Below, piece by piece: positions 1 through 8,680 of a stretch of 64,000 nt of DNA. The stretch spans positions 2,108,001-2,172,000 of the forward strand of contig JABTUA010000003.1 of NCBI GenBank assembly GCA_015075635.1, read 5' to 3'. Origin of the DNA: Polyangiaceae bacterium. GTDB taxonomy: Bacteria > Myxococcota_A > Polyangia > Polyangiales > Polyangiaceae. Positions within the stretch are counted from its first letter, which is position 1. Every line of letters begins with the position of its first letter. Both the position numbers and the translations under genes were made by a program. The notes beneath the pieces are model-generated. The model was given only the letters and a program-made list of their open reading frames with translations, made no database searches and had not been told where the DNA came from.

Positions 1-528
1 GATCTCCTGCGCTTCGCGCGTCCCACGTCGCTCAATCGGACGCGCATCGACCTGGTCGAGCTCATCCAGCACACCCAGGTGCCGCTCGGCGAGGGTCATG
101 GCATCGAAGCCCGAGCCGAGGACGGCGCGCGCTTCGTCGAGGCCGACGCCAACCTGCTGCGCGCGGCGCTGGACAACGTGATTCAGAACGCGGCGCAAGC
201 GATGCCCAGCGGAGGCACCATTTCGGCCGAGATCAGCGCTCGCGACGAAGACGGGCGCCAGGGCGTGTTGGTGGAGCTCAGCGACAGCGGCTCCGGCATG
301 GACTCGGCGACGCTGTCCCGAGCGCTCGACCCGTTCTTCACCACGCGCCCGAGCGGGACGGGGCTCGGCTTGCCGATCGTGCAGCGTGTCGTGCAGGCGC
401 ACGGGGGACGCGTCGAGCTCCGGAGCCAGAGCGGACGAGGGACGACCGTGGAGATCTGGCTGCCGCGTGCGCCCGAGCCGGAGCCGCGGGCACCGGAGCC
501 TCCCGAGCCGGCGGCCGATCACGCCTGA
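1..528 (+). CDS. Sensor histidine kinase, C-terminal part (5' end outside window)
   Basis: The frame is open from the first base, so only the C-terminal 175 residues are present. The ATP-binding (HATPase_c) domain is clear: an N-box (NVIQNAAQAM), a G1 box (DSGSGM), an F-box (FFTT) and a G2 box (GTGLGLPIV). The phosphoacceptor histidine helix must lie upstream. The last 20 residues are a Pro/Glu/Arg-rich tail that is not part of the fold. The protein should autophosphorylate and pass phosphate to a response regulator, which is not visible here. Because the input domain is missing, the signal cannot be guessed. Confidence 0.9.
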   Translation, partial: DLLRFARPTSLNRTRIDLVELIQHTQVPLGEGHGIEARAEDGARFVEADANLLRAALDNVIQNAAQAMPSGGTISAEISARDEDGRQGVLVELSDSGSGMDSATLSRALDPFFTTRPSGTGLGLPIVQRVVQAHGGRVELRSQSGRGTTVEIWLPRAPEPEPRAPEPPEPAADHA

Positions 529-594
529 CTCGAGTTGGGCAGGATCGCGGCGGGTTGACGCGCCGGAGCGGGCGGAGGACGGTCGCTCGAGCGC

Positions 595-1137
595 ATGCTC
601 GGACCCAAGCTGGCCCGCCTCTCTGCCGACGACTTCGCCCGCCGCGCGGTGTCGTGCTGGGCCAAGAGCCTAGCGATGGGCGCGGAGCTCGCGCCAGAAG
701 AGCGGGCGCTCGCGGTCGAGATGGAGGCCGTGTTCGAGGTGATGTACCTGATGGCCGCCGCGGACGGCGAGCTCGGCAAGGACGAGCTCTTGCTCCTGTC
801 GCAGAGCCTCGAGGCCATCATCACGGCCAGCGAGAGCGCCGGCGGGTCGCGCTTCGAGCTCGGGCTCCCGCTGCTCAAGCTGGGGGAGATCCTCGGGCGG
901 TTCGGCAGTGCGCTCTCCGCAGACGGCCTGAAGGCGCGCGTCGCGAGCGTCGCCGAGCGGCTAGGGTCCGAGTCGTCGCGCCGCCTCGCGCTCTCCCTGG
1001 CGGCGGGGGTCGCATTCGTCGACGACTTCGTCGCCGACGGCGAGATGCGCGCGCTGGACCGACTGGCCAGCGCTCTGGGCTTCGACCACGAGGATGCGCT
1101 GCGCGTGTTGCGCGAAGCCCACGAGGCACTGAGCTAG
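595..1137 (+). CDS. TerB-like (tellurite-resistance TerB family) protein
   Basis: A 180-residue, mostly helical soluble protein with two TerB-type helical segments. The first carries the family hallmark of a hydrophobic helix, then ADGEL and an acidic helix (about residues 47-70); the second is near 135-165 (VDDFVADGEM). TerB-like proteins have an acidic metal-binding fold, and their role outside tellurite resistance is poorly known. It lies 66 bp after the histidine kinase and its stop is one base from the convergent desaturase stop. A similar domain is fused to the kinase at 14126-15604, which suggests a signalling role (inference). Confidence 0.7.
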   Translation: MLGPKLARLSADDFARRAVSCWAKSLAMGAELAPEERALAVEMEAVFEVMYLMAAADGELGKDELLLLSQSLEAIITASESAGGSRFELGLPLLKLGEILGRFGSALSADGLKARVASVAERLGSESSRRLALSLAAGVAFVDDFVADGEMRALDRLASALGFDHEDALRVLREAHEALS

Positions 1138-1138
1138 C

Positions 1139-2110
1139 TCAGGCCCGCAGGATCGCTTCGTTCGTGCCCTCTTCGCCGAAGCCGATGTCGGAGGCGGAGA
1201 GGCTGCGCTGCTCGGCATCCGGCACGTCGTAGGCGGCGCGGCCGACTTGCGTGGTGCCGAGCGAGGGGAAGAACGGCGCCAGGAAGTACTGCTGGAAGAA
1301 GTACCACCACATGCTCTTGTGCATCAGGCGCGGGTCGATTTGGTCCACGTACTTGGCGTGGATCTCCGGCAGCTTCGTCCAGTGCGCCCCGGCGTTCTCG
1401 TGGTGCGCCCCGTGCAGCCCGTTGTTGAACAGGAAGAAGTTCGTCCAGAAACCGACGAAGCTGCGCGAGTGGTTGTGGTCCGACCAGGGGTCGGTGTGGA
1501 TGTGCTGCACGTAGTTGAAGACCATGATGGTCCAGAGCGCGAACAGCGCCGGGATCAGGCAGACCAAGGACCAGAGCACGAGCCCCTGCCGCGCGCCATG
1601 AAGCCAGATGGCCAGGGCCAAGAGGGCCGCGTGGGAGCCCAGCCAGACGGCGTATTGGATCTGGATGCGCCGGTAGAGCTTCGGGTTCTTGACCTTGGCC
1701 TGGCGGATGAACGACGCGGTGGGCTCGGACTGGTAGTACGCCGAGATGATCGGGTAGGTCACCAGGACGAGCAGGGTGTTCTTTTTGGAGTGCCGCCAGG
1801 TGATGGTGGCGTCGCCCGCGCGGTTGACGAACTTGTGGTGGTTCAGGTTGTGGGTCGGGATCCACGCGAAGGTCGGGTAGCCGTAGAAGATCGAGATCAC
1901 GTGCCCGAAGAGCTCGTTCATGCGCTTGCTCTTGAAGGTCGGGCAGTGGTTGTGGTTGTGGGCGATCACCCCGCAGGCGAGCGCGAAGTAGGCGCTCAGC
2001 CAGAACAGGTACGGGGCGTAGTCGGGGCGAGCGAACTGGAAAGCGACCAGTGCGATCGTGAGACAGACCCAGAGCAGCGTGCGGACGTCGGCGGCGAAGC
2101 GGAGACCCAT
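1139..2110 (-). CDS. Membrane fatty acid desaturase
   Basis: A 323-residue integral membrane protein with the three histidine clusters of the membrane di-iron desaturase superfamily: HNHNH (residues 51-55), HNLNHH (87-92) and a distal HGAHHENAGAHW near 236-247. Hydrophobic segments lie at about 10-28, 36-50, 145-165 and 170-195. It should insert a double bond into acyl chains using O2 and reduced ferredoxin or a similar donor at the inner membrane. ATG start; no convincing Shine-Dalgarno or -10 directly upstream. The exact substrate (acyl-lipid, acyl-CoA or carotenoid) cannot be told from sequence. Confidence 0.88.
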   Translation of the reverse strand: MGLRFAADVRTLLWVCLTIALVAFQFARPDYAPYLFWLSAYFALACGVIAHNHNHCPTFKSKRMNELFGHVISIFYGYPTFAWIPTHNLNHHKFVNRAGDATITWRHSKKNTLLVLVTYPIISAYYQSEPTASFIRQAKVKNPKLYRRIQIQYAVWLGSHAALLALAIWLHGARQGLVLWSLVCLIPALFALWTIMVFNYVQHIHTDPWSDHNHSRSFVGFWTNFFLFNNGLHGAHHENAGAHWTKLPEIHAKYVDQIDPRLMHKSMWWYFFQQYFLAPFFPSLGTTQVGRAAYDVPDAEQRSLSASDIGFGEEGTNEAILRA

Positions 2111-2316
2111 CGGCGACCCTTTCGGTGGCGGAACCTCGCACAGCTTCGGCCCTCGGTCCAGCTCGGTGACGGGTTCCCGTGCTCCGTCTGGGCACAGGTG
2201 CGCTCGGCCGAGGCGCGGTCGCGCGCTCGGTGCGACCGCGCTGCGAACCAGGTTTCGCGGGGGTTTCTCGCGCCGGAACGCGGCGCGCGGTGAGCCCCGC
2301 TATTCTGAGCTGCCCC
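2111..2316. other. Divergent intergenic region
   Basis: About 206 bp between the desaturase (minus) and the TPR gene (plus). It must hold promoters for both. A TATTCT hexamer near the plus-strand start is listed separately. I see no RNA gene, repeat or strong hairpin. Confidence 0.6.
2301..2306 (+). promoter_or_regulatory. Putative -10 box of the TPR gene
   Basis: TATTCT, ending 10 bases before the ATG at 2317; no Shine-Dalgarno in between. Confidence 0.4.
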
Positions 2317-3546
2317 ATGTCCGACGAGGACTACCCCGCGAACAACGCGCTCCTCGTGGCCGAGCTCGAGGCGGCGAAGCTCGAGGGCAAGCCCGACGAC
2401 GAGGTCTACGTCCTGGTGCGGGATCTGCTGGACCTGCGCCTCGACGCGCGTGTGGCGGCCGAGGCTCGCGCGGCGCTCACGGAGCTCGAGGCCGTGGTCG
2501 ACCGCGACGACCCCGGTGGCCAGATGCTGCTCGAATACTACGCGGGGCGTGTGCTGCTACTGGAGGACGACGCTGTGGGCGCCGTGGCCGCGGGAGAACG
2601 CGCAGCCGCGCTCGCCCGCGAGCACGAGTTCACGGAGGACCAGGCGCCCCTGCTCTGCCAGCTGGCCGACGCGCTCGACGCGGCAGGGCGCCCCGACGAC
2701 GCCCGAAAGAACCGCGAGGAGGGGGCGATGCTGTACGAGGCGGAGGGCAACTTCGCTCAGGCGGGGCTGGCGGTACGCAAGCTGGCGCTCACGGCGCGTG
2801 CCGAAGACGCGCTCGCGCTGCACCGGCGCGCCGTGGCCTTGATCGAGAAGAGCGACGTCCCTTCGCTGATGGTCGTCGTGCTCCACTCGCTGGGAGCCTG
2901 GCACGCGGAGCGAGACGAGTACCTGCCGGCCCGCCACGCCCTGGAGCGGGGGCTCAAGCTCGCCCGCGAGGCGTCGGACTCGACGGGGGAGGCCTACTGT
3001 CTCGAGCAGCTGGCGTGGCTCGAGGCCGACGCGTTCCACCACCAGGCAGCCATCGAACTGGCGGGCGAAGCCCACGCTGCGGCGAAAGACGACTGGCAGC
3101 GCGGTCGCGCGTTGGATGCACGGGGGAACGCCCGCCACCGACTGCACGATCACCTGAGCGCCCGCGCAGACTTGCTGGAGGCGGCGCGCGCCTTCGAGGC
3201 CGCCGGGGAGCCCGAGTGGGCAAAGGACTGCCGGCGGCGCGCCGACGGAGACCGCCTGCTCCACTACCTGCACTACCTTCCGAGCTGGGTGTTCCGGCAC
3301 AAGGACATGAGCACGCGCGAGTCGGCGTTCAAGCGCCAGTTTCAGCCCTTCTGGCTGTGGCTCATCGGCCTGTCCGCGACCTGGACCGCGGTCTGGACCG
3401 TGGCCGCGAAGCTCGAGCCCGACAAGCGCCTGCGGGGGATCTTGGTCACGGTCGCCGTGGTGCCGATTAGCGTCATGATCGCGCTGAGCACGCTGCTCGT
3501 GGTTCTCCTCTTGGTCCAGCGCTTCCGTGCGAAACGAGCGGAGTGA
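2317..3546 (+). CDS. TPR-type repeat protein with two C-terminal membrane helices
   Basis: The frame is open from 2179, but I start at the ATG at 2317 (MSDEDYPANN) because a TATTCT -10-like box precedes it and the upstream part is Arg-rich shadow sequence. The 409-residue product is an alpha-alpha superhelix of degenerate tetratricopeptide-like repeats (about residues 1-310, rich in Ala/Leu/Glu/Arg helices). Two transmembrane helices follow near 340-360 and 375-400, then a short Arg-rich tail. The repeat domain is probably cytoplasmic and used for protein-protein contacts. Its partner is unknown and no operon neighbour exists. Confidence 0.75.
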   Translation: MSDEDYPANNALLVAELEAAKLEGKPDDEVYVLVRDLLDLRLDARVAAEARAALTELEAVVDRDDPGGQMLLEYYAGRVLLLEDDAVGAVAAGERAAALAREHEFTEDQAPLLCQLADALDAAGRPDDARKNREEGAMLYEAEGNFAQAGLAVRKLALTARAEDALALHRRAVALIEKSDVPSLMVVVLHSLGAWHAERDEYLPARHALERGLKLAREASDSTGEAYCLEQLAWLEADAFHHQAAIELAGEAHAAAKDDWQRGRALDARGNARHRLHDHLSARADLLEAARAFEAAGEPEWAKDCRRRADGDRLLHYLHYLPSWVFRHKDMSTRESAFKRQFQPFWLWLIGLSATWTAVWTVAAKLEPDKRLRGILVTVAVVPISVMIALSTLLVVLLLVQRFRAKRAE

Positions 3547-3553
3547 CGGTCCG

Positions 3554-5632
3554 TCACTTGGCGACGAGGATGCGCGCGCTCCGCGCCGGCACGCTCACCG
3601 ACGGGCCCGACACCTGCGTGCTCGTCAGCAGGTCGTCGTAGTTTCCGTTCGGGATGCCCCCGACCGTCTGCGGCCCGTCGCCGCGATTGATCAGCACGAA
3701 GACGCTGTCCGCGTTGTGCTGCATCCTGTAGGCGAGCGTGTCAGCGGTCGCGACCAGAGACGTGCGCGAGCCGCGGCGCAGCGCCGGGTGGGCGGCCCGG
3801 ATGGCGGTGAGCTTCTTCACGTGCCCGAGCAGGGCGCTCTGCCCGGCCGAGAGCCCGCTCCACTGCATGGGGCGACGGTTGTCCGGGTCCCCGCCGCCGG
3901 CCATGCCGATCTCGTCGCCGTAGTAGAGGAGCGGCACGCCGCGCAGAGTGAAGATCAAGGTGTAGGCGTTGGCCAGCCGCTCGAACGCGCTCTGCCCCGA
4001 AGGCAAGGTGGGTAGCCCGCTCCAAGCCTTGTCCTTGCCGTCCGCCCACTCGTTGCTCCAGACCGGCGAGTCGGCGGCGAAGTGGATGGAGCGCGGCACG
4101 TCGTGGTTGCCGATGAACGTGCTCATGATCCCAGCGCCGTAGAAGCCGTCGTTCGACGCCAGGAAGCCGTCCAGGTCGGTCAGCGGCGCGCTCCTCGTGA
4201 GCAAGCCGGCCACCGCTTTGGCGCGCAGCGGGAAGTCGAACTGCCCGTCCAACATGGTGTTCGGGTCGACGTAGTACTTGATGGCGTTGCGGTCGCCGGT
4301 GAACGTCTCGCCCACCATGTAGAAGTGCTCGCCGGTCGTGACCTCGATCTCCGACTTCACGCGGGCGCGGAGCTCGGTGACCCAGGCGTCTTCGATGTGC
4401 TTCACCGCGTCCAGGCGGAAGCCGTCGATGCCGGTGTCCTTGATCCACTGAATGGCGTTGTCGATGCTGAACTTGCGCGCCGCGGGCTTGGTGAAGTCGA
4501 AGTCGGGCAGGTAGTCGCGGAACCAGCAGCGCTTGGCGTCGGGCCCTTCCCAGCCGCAGCCCTCGCCGCAGACGCACTTCTTGCCCGCGAAATCCAGCGG
4601 CCAGAACCACTCGGGGTGCTGCGCGAACACTGGCGCGGAGCTGTGTACGTGGTTCATCGCGTAGTCGAGGATGACGCGCAGGTCCTTGGCGTGAGCCTCG
4701 GAGACCAGCGCCTTCAGGTCGGCGAGCGACCCGAAGTGCTCTTCGGTCTTGTCCAGGTTCTGCGGCCAGTAGCCGTGGTACGCGCTGTACTGGTGACCGT
4801 CGGTGCCCCAGCCGGCCTGGTTCGGGTTGTCCATCGGCGCGGTGAGCCAGAGGACGTTCACTCCGAGGTCGGTGAAATAGCCTTCCTGGATCTTCTTCCG
4901 CACGCCCGCCCAGTCGCCGCCCTGGTACGCGGCCGGCGTGTCTACGCCGCCGATGGGGCTGCCGTTGTTCGCCGGGTCGCCGTCCAGGAAGCGATCGACG
5001 AACACGAAGTAGAGTACCGCGTCGCGCCAGTCGAACGTGCCGGTCACGGGCGGCACGCAGCTGAAGACCGCACACTTGGGCGCAGCCACGACCGAGTTCT
5101 CGCCCCCCATGCCGTCGGAGACCTTGGTCGGGTTCGTGGGGTCGGTCACCCACTTCGTGCCGTCGACCAAGTATTTGTACTGAACCTCGGCACCCCAGGG
5201 GACCTCGACGTCGGCCTTCCACTGGCTCCCGGACTTGGCCAGCGGCACACCGACGTCCCAGCCGTCGGCCGCGAACGTGCCGCGCAACTCGACGCTGGCC
5301 TCGCTCCCGGCCGGGTAGGTGAACTGGTGCTGGCAGCGCTTGAAGGCGTCGTCGCACGCGGCGGTGCCGCCGCCCGAGCCCGCCGCACCCGCCGCGCCGC
5401 CGACGCACGCCCCCGAGCTCGCGCCGGCGCCGCTCGACGCGCCGTTGCCCGCCGACGCGCCGTTGCCGGCGGAAGCTCCGTTGCCGACGCAGCCGCCCGC
5501 ACCGCCGGCGTCGAGGTTGCTCCCGCCGCTTCCTGCGCTGCCGCCCGCTCCCGGGAACTGCTTACGGGGTTCTTCGGCGGTGGCGCACGCCACCAGACCG
5601 ATTGCGAGCGAGATCCCGACCCAGAGCTTCAC
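3554..5632 (-). CDS. Secreted GH13 alpha-amylase family lipoprotein
   Basis: GTG start at 5632; the longer open frame upstream is a shadow of the divergent GAF gene. The 692-residue product has a lipoprotein signal with lipidated Cys16 (LVAC), a Gly/Ser/Ala/Asn linker with repeated GNGASA units (about 28-90), a CBM48-like glycogen-binding beta-sandwich (about 102-190) and a GH13 barrel. Catalytic regions are complete: DYAMNH (323-328), GFRLDAVKH with nucleophile Asp408, GETF with acid/base Glu442, and GNHD with Asp511. It should hydrolyse alpha-1,4-glucans outside the inner membrane. An extra cysteine-rich insert (CVCGEGCG, near 353-360) may be disulfide-bonded. C-terminal beta domain from about residue 610. 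Confidence 0.9.
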   Translation of the reverse strand: MKLWVGISLAIGLVACATAEEPRKQFPGAGGSAGSGGSNLDAGGAGGCVGNGASAGNGASAGNGASSGAGASSGACVGGAAGAAGSGGGTAACDDAFKRCQHQFTYPAGSEASVELRGTFAADGWDVGVPLAKSGSQWKADVEVPWGAEVQYKYLVDGTKWVTDPTNPTKVSDGMGGENSVVAAPKCAVFSCVPPVTGTFDWRDAVLYFVFVDRFLDGDPANNGSPIGGVDTPAAYQGGDWAGVRKKIQEGYFTDLGVNVLWLTAPMDNPNQAGWGTDGHQYSAYHGYWPQNLDKTEEHFGSLADLKALVSEAHAKDLRVILDYAMNHVHSSAPVFAQHPEWFWPLDFAGKKCVCGEGCGWEGPDAKRCWFRDYLPDFDFTKPAARKFSIDNAIQWIKDTGIDGFRLDAVKHIEDAWVTELRARVKSEIEVTTGEHFYMVGETFTGDRNAIKYYVDPNTMLDGQFDFPLRAKAVAGLLTRSAPLTDLDGFLASNDGFYGAGIMSTFIGNHDVPRSIHFAADSPVWSNEWADGKDKAWSGLPTLPSGQSAFERLANAYTLIFTLRGVPLLYYGDEIGMAGGGDPDNRRPMQWSGLSAGQSALLGHVKKLTAIRAAHPALRRGSRTSLVATADTLAYRMQHNADSVFVLINRGDGPQTVGGIPNGNYDDLLTSTQVSGPSVSVPARSARILVAK

Positions 5633-5691
5633 GCGGCGAGGCCTAGCGTCAGCCGAGTGCTGCGGCAAGTGTCGCGAGCTCGCCGAGCTGA

Positions 5692-5697
5692 TATCCT
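5692..5697 (+). promoter_or_regulatory. Putative -10 box of the GAF gene
   Basis: TATCCT, ending 7 bases before the ATG at 5705. Confidence 0.45.
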
Positions 5698-5704
5698 GCC
5701 GCCG

Positions 5705-6472
5705 ATGGGCGACCGGAGCAGGGCTTACTTCGACGAGGCCAACCGTCTCGGAGGTCTGGTCGCCAAGATGCGACTCGCCTCGATGGCGCAGCTGACTTCC
5801 ACGGAGGCGGCGACGGTCGAGGACACGCCGGAGCTGATCACGCGGCTGGATCAGGCGATCGAGCGCTTGCGCCAGGAGTTCCCCGGCAGCTCGACCTCGC
5901 GCCACGAAGTCGCGCCCGGCATGATCTCTCAGCCACGAGCCAGCGTCGACGAGACGCGTGCCCTCAGGCGCCACCTCTCCACCTACGTCGAGCTGATGAC
6001 CCAGCGCAGCTTGTTCGTCGGCGATGTGGACGCGACCGTGCGCCGCATCAACGAGGCGGCGTCCACCACGCTGGACATCGATCGCGTCAGCGTGTGGTTC
6101 CTCGATCCCGAGCGAACCAAGATCACCTGCGCCGATCTGTTCGAGCGCTCGACGGGACAGCACAGCGCGGGCGTCGTGCTCTTCGCCACCGACTACGCCC
6201 CCTACTTCAAGGCGCTGGAGACCGAGCGGACCATCGCCGCCAACGACGCGCACCGGGATCCGCGTACCTCGTGCTTCTCTGCTTTCTACCTCACCCCGCT
6301 CTCGATTTCGTCGATGCTCGACGTTCCGATCTGGGTCAACGGCAAGATGGTGGGTGTGGTGTGCCACGAGCACGTCGGCCCGCCGCGGGTGTGGAACAGC
6401 GACGAAGAGACCTTCGCCTACCTGATGTCGAGCTTCGTCGCGCTGGCGCTCGAGCGACGCGGCCGCACGTGA
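5705..6472 (+). CDS. GAF domain protein
   Basis: A 255-residue soluble protein. The first ~95 residues are helical; the remaining ~150 form a GAF domain starting around QRSLFVGDVDATVRRINEAAS, with the typical region VDRVSVWFLDP and the closing helix ETFAYLMSSFVALALERR. Such domains bind small ligands or act as dimerisation sensors. The stop overlaps the GTG start of the Ser/Thr kinase gene by GTGA, so the two are translationally coupled and the GAF protein may feed signals to that kinase (inference). ATG chosen because a TATCCT box lies 7 bases upstream and the long upstream open frame is antisense to the amylase. Confidence 0.82.
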   Translation: MGDRSRAYFDEANRLGGLVAKMRLASMAQLTSTEAATVEDTPELITRLDQAIERLRQEFPGSSTSRHEVAPGMISQPRASVDETRALRRHLSTYVELMTQRSLFVGDVDATVRRINEAASTTLDIDRVSVWFLDPERTKITCADLFERSTGQHSAGVVLFATDYAPYFKALETERTIAANDAHRDPRTSCFSAFYLTPLSISSMLDVPIWVNGKMVGVVCHEHVGPPRVWNSDEETFAYLMSSFVALALERRGRT

Positions 6473-7437
6473 CGGAGGACGCCCTCGGCTCCCTGGCCCG
6501 CCGGTACCGGCTGCTCGAGCGTCTGGGGCAAGGAGCGATGGGTACCGTCTGGCACGCGGAGCGCATCGCCGACGGTCATCGCGTCGCGCTGAAGCTGCTC
6601 AAGCGCGAGCTCGTCGGCGACCAGAAGTCGCTGCACCGCTTCAAACGCGAGGCGAGGCTCAGCTCGAAGCTCCAGCATCCCAACGTGGTCGCGACCCTCG
6701 ACGCTGGCGTGGACGAGGCGACGGGTCAGCCTTGGATGGCTCTGGAGCTGGTGCCCGGTCCGACACTCGCGGCGTGGGTGCAGGAGCAGGGAGCACCGCC
6801 CATGCAAGCGGCTGGGGCGCTGCTCCGAGACGTGTTCGGCGCGGTGCGGCGCGCGCACGAGCTCGCCATCGTGCACCGGGACCTGAAGCCCGAGAACGTC
6901 TTGCTCGAGCTCGGAGACGGACCGGTGCCGAGGGCCAAGGTCTCCGATTTCGGCATCGCCAAGGGCCTCCAGGAGAAGAGCTGGGCATCGACGGAGGCCG
7001 GGCTCGGCACGCCGCTCTGGACGGCGCCCGAGCAGGGGCGGGACGGCTTCGTCCCCTCGCCGCGCGTGGACGTCTGGGCGCTGGGGTTGATCGCCTACTT
7101 CGTCTTGACCGGGAAGCCGTACTGGCGCCACGCGAGCGGGCGCTCGAGCGTCGTGGATCTGGTGCTCGAGCTGGAGCGCGCGTCGCTCGTGGCGCCCAGC
7201 GAGCGGGCGCGCGAAGCAGGCTTGGGCGAGCGCATCCCGCCGGGCTTCGATGCTTGGTTCGCGCGCGCGGTGAACCGCCGTGCCGAAGAGCGCTTCGCCG
7301 ACGCCGGCGAGAGCTGGCGCGCGCTCGCCCCGATCCTGGGTGTGGCGGAGCGCGGCAGCTCGGCACGGCGCCTGGCCTGGATGGGCGTGGCGCTGGTGCT
7401 GCTCTTGCTCGGCGTTCTGGTGGTGGTCTTGCGCTAG
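6469..7437 (+). CDS. Tail-anchored Ser/Thr protein kinase (Hanks type)
   Basis: GTG start overlapping the GAF gene stop. The 322-residue protein has a complete kinase domain: Gly-loop GQGAMG (20-25), Lys42 in VALKLL, catalytic HRDLKPEN (136-143, Asp138), DFG (160-162) and the APEQ substrate-binding motif. After residue ~290 there is only a short basic linker and one transmembrane helix (LVLLLLGVLVVVL) ending at the C-terminus. It therefore has no extracytoplasmic sensor and probably relies on a partner such as the coupled GAF protein. TAG stop forms part of a TAGACT box before the next small gene. Confidence 0.92.
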   Translation: MTEDALGSLARRYRLLERLGQGAMGTVWHAERIADGHRVALKLLKRELVGDQKSLHRFKREARLSSKLQHPNVVATLDAGVDEATGQPWMALELVPGPTLAAWVQEQGAPPMQAAGALLRDVFGAVRRAHELAIVHRDLKPENVLLELGDGPVPRAKVSDFGIAKGLQEKSWASTEAGLGTPLWTAPEQGRDGFVPSPRVDVWALGLIAYFVLTGKPYWRHASGRSSVVDLVLELERASLVAPSERAREAGLGERIPPGFDAWFARAVNRRAEERFADAGESWRALAPILGVAERGSSARRLAWMGVALVLLLLGVLVVVLR

Positions 7438-7440
7438 ACT
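7435..7440 (+). promoter_or_regulatory. Putative -10 box before the 7449 gene
   Basis: TAGACT, overlapping the kinase stop codon and ending 8 bases before the ATG at 7449. Confidence 0.3.
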
Positions 7441-7448
7441 GCGCCGCG

Positions 7449-7703
7449 ATGGACGAAACGACGCTCCTGGCTCACCTCGACGACCTGTTCAAGGAGCTCG
7501 ACGAGCTGCTCAAGCGCCCGGAGGCGGCGGAGGCGTTCGCGGCGCGCGGCGTGAACACCAGCATCGCGCTCGTCGCCGCGCACGGGCTGCTGGCGTACCT
7601 GCAAGGGGACAGGGAGCGAGCGGCGGAGGACCTCGGGACCGCTGCCGAGGAAGTAGAGAGCCGCCTCGAAGCATCGCGACGGCTGAAGGCAGACTCGAAC
7701 TGA
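7449..7703 (+). CDS. Small helical protein of unknown function
   Basis: 84 residues, predicted all-helical, acidic N-terminal half (LLAHLDDLFKELDELLKRP) and a Leu/Glu/Arg-rich C-terminal helix. The second half (LLAYLQGDRERAAEDLGTAAEEVESRL) resembles one TPR unit. It follows the kinase by 11 bp and may be co-transcribed with it, or use its own TAGACT box. Its stop is immediately followed by the stop of the convergent membrane protein gene. No known family recognised. Confidence 0.6.
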   Translation: MDETTLLAHLDDLFKELDELLKRPEAAEAFAARGVNTSIALVAAHGLLAYLQGDRERAAEDLGTAAEEVESRLEASRRLKADSN

Positions 7704-8162
7704 TCAGAACGGCTTGAACACCATCAGGTAGAGGATCACGAGGATCCCCAGCGTCTCGATCCACGCCAGCCACAGGCCTCGGGTCGAGCGCAGCAAGCGC
7801 TCGAGCTCGACCTGATCCGGCGGCTCGCGCTCCGCGGCCCGGCGCATCGCTTTGAAGTACGGCACGGCCAGCGGGAACGCGGCTGCGAACAGCACGATGA
7901 GCAGCACCAGGGAGGTCCAGATCCAGCCGCTCGACCACCACTTCCCGTGGAAACCCGCGCCGATGCCGCCCAGCAGGAGCAGGGTGAAGGAGCCGTGCAT
8001 CACGCCGCGGGTCGAGCGCGACAGATCCAGGTAGGCCCGCACCCGGGCCGGGTCCCTCTCCTTGCGCAGCTTGAAAGTGATGGCAGCCGTGGCGCCGTGG
8101 GCCGCGACGAAGCCGAACGCGCCGAGCAGGTGGACGAACCGTTCGATCAAATAGGCGTTCAT
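7704..8162 (-). CDS. Four-helix integral membrane protein (DUF2269-like)
   Basis: 152 residues with four hydrophobic helices (about 6-27, 53-72, 80-105 and 132-150). Short loops carry charged residues, including a conserved-looking HG in helix 1 (FVAAHGATAA) and another in helix 2 (GVMHGSF). The pattern resembles the small predicted membrane proteins grouped as DUF2269, but I cannot confirm this. ATG at 8162 chosen over the longer frame because the hydrophobic part begins there and a TAGGCT hexamer lies 11 bases upstream. Function unknown. Confidence 0.65.
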   Translation of the reverse strand: MNAYLIERFVHLLGAFGFVAAHGATAAITFKLRKERDPARVRAYLDLSRSTRGVMHGSFTLLLLGGIGAGFHGKWWSSGWIWTSLVLLIVLFAAAFPLAVPYFKAMRRAAEREPPDQVELERLLRSTRGLWLAWIETLGILVILYLMVFKPF

Positions 8163-8241
8163 CGCGCGCCCGGAGCCTAGGGCACGGGGTGGGCCACCGG
8201 AAGTCCACGCGGCTCTCGATCTGTGGTAGTCCGGCGCCGCC

Positions 8242-8457
8242 ATGCACGAGACCGAATCCGACGAGCTGACCCAGTGTGAGGAGTGCGGCGCCGAGGTCGC
8301 GCCGGCCCGGGACCGCGCCTTCGTCTACAGCGACGAGAATGTGCTCTGTTACGGGTGCTCGGTGAAGCGCGGCGGCGTTTGGGAGGCGCTGCACGAGCGC
8401 TGGGAGAAAGCCCCCGACCTGACCGGGCTTCCGGACGCGCGCCGGCCCCATCCCTGA
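8242..8457 (+). CDS. Small zinc-ribbon protein
   Basis: 71 residues with two CxxC knuckles, Cys12/Cys15 (CEEC) and Cys36/Cys39 (CYGC), spaced as in a single zinc ribbon. The N-terminus is acidic and the C-terminus basic/Pro-rich. Such small proteins can bind nucleic acids or proteins; nothing further is visible. It stands alone between a minus-strand membrane protein and a short plus-strand membrane peptide gene. Confidence 0.7.
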   Translation: MHETESDELTQCEECGAEVAPARDRAFVYSDENVLCYGCSVKRGGVWEALHERWEKAPDLTGLPDARRPHP

Positions 8458-8495
8458 CTCGGGGAAGGTAGGCTCGGGTACGGCGTATTACGGCC

Positions 8496-8675
8496 GTGAA
8501 TCCGGGAAATGCTTGGGTCTTGGGCGGTTCGGTGCTGGTCGCTGCGCTGGTCGGCGGGCTCACGGCGAGCTGGGTGCCGGACGTGGGCGCGGGGATTTCC
8601 GCGGCGCTCCTGAGCGGCCTCACCGCTCTCATGCTGGGTGGCTGGCTGAGCACCCACCGCGCCGTCGCGCGCTGA
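8496..8675 (+). CDS. Small two-helix membrane protein
   Basis: A 59-residue frame from a GTG (VNPGNAWVLGG). It encodes two hydrophobic helices (about 7-27 and 32-52) joined by a short turn (WVPDVGAG), ending in a basic tail (THRAVAR). The length, the hairpin topology and the fit between neighbouring genes make it plausible. Support is limited to that: no Shine-Dalgarno and only a weak TATTAC box 4 bases upstream. It converges on the lipoprotein gene ending at 8681. Confidence 0.45.
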   Translation: MNPGNAWVLGGSVLVAALVGGLTASWVPDVGAGISAALLSGLTALMLGGWLSTHRAVAR

Positions 8676-8680
8676 GCAGG

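Noticed and set aside
5633..6373. N-terminal extension of the amylase by about 247 residues
   Set aside because: It is antisense to the GAF gene and has no domain; the lipoprotein signal begins at the GTG at 5632.
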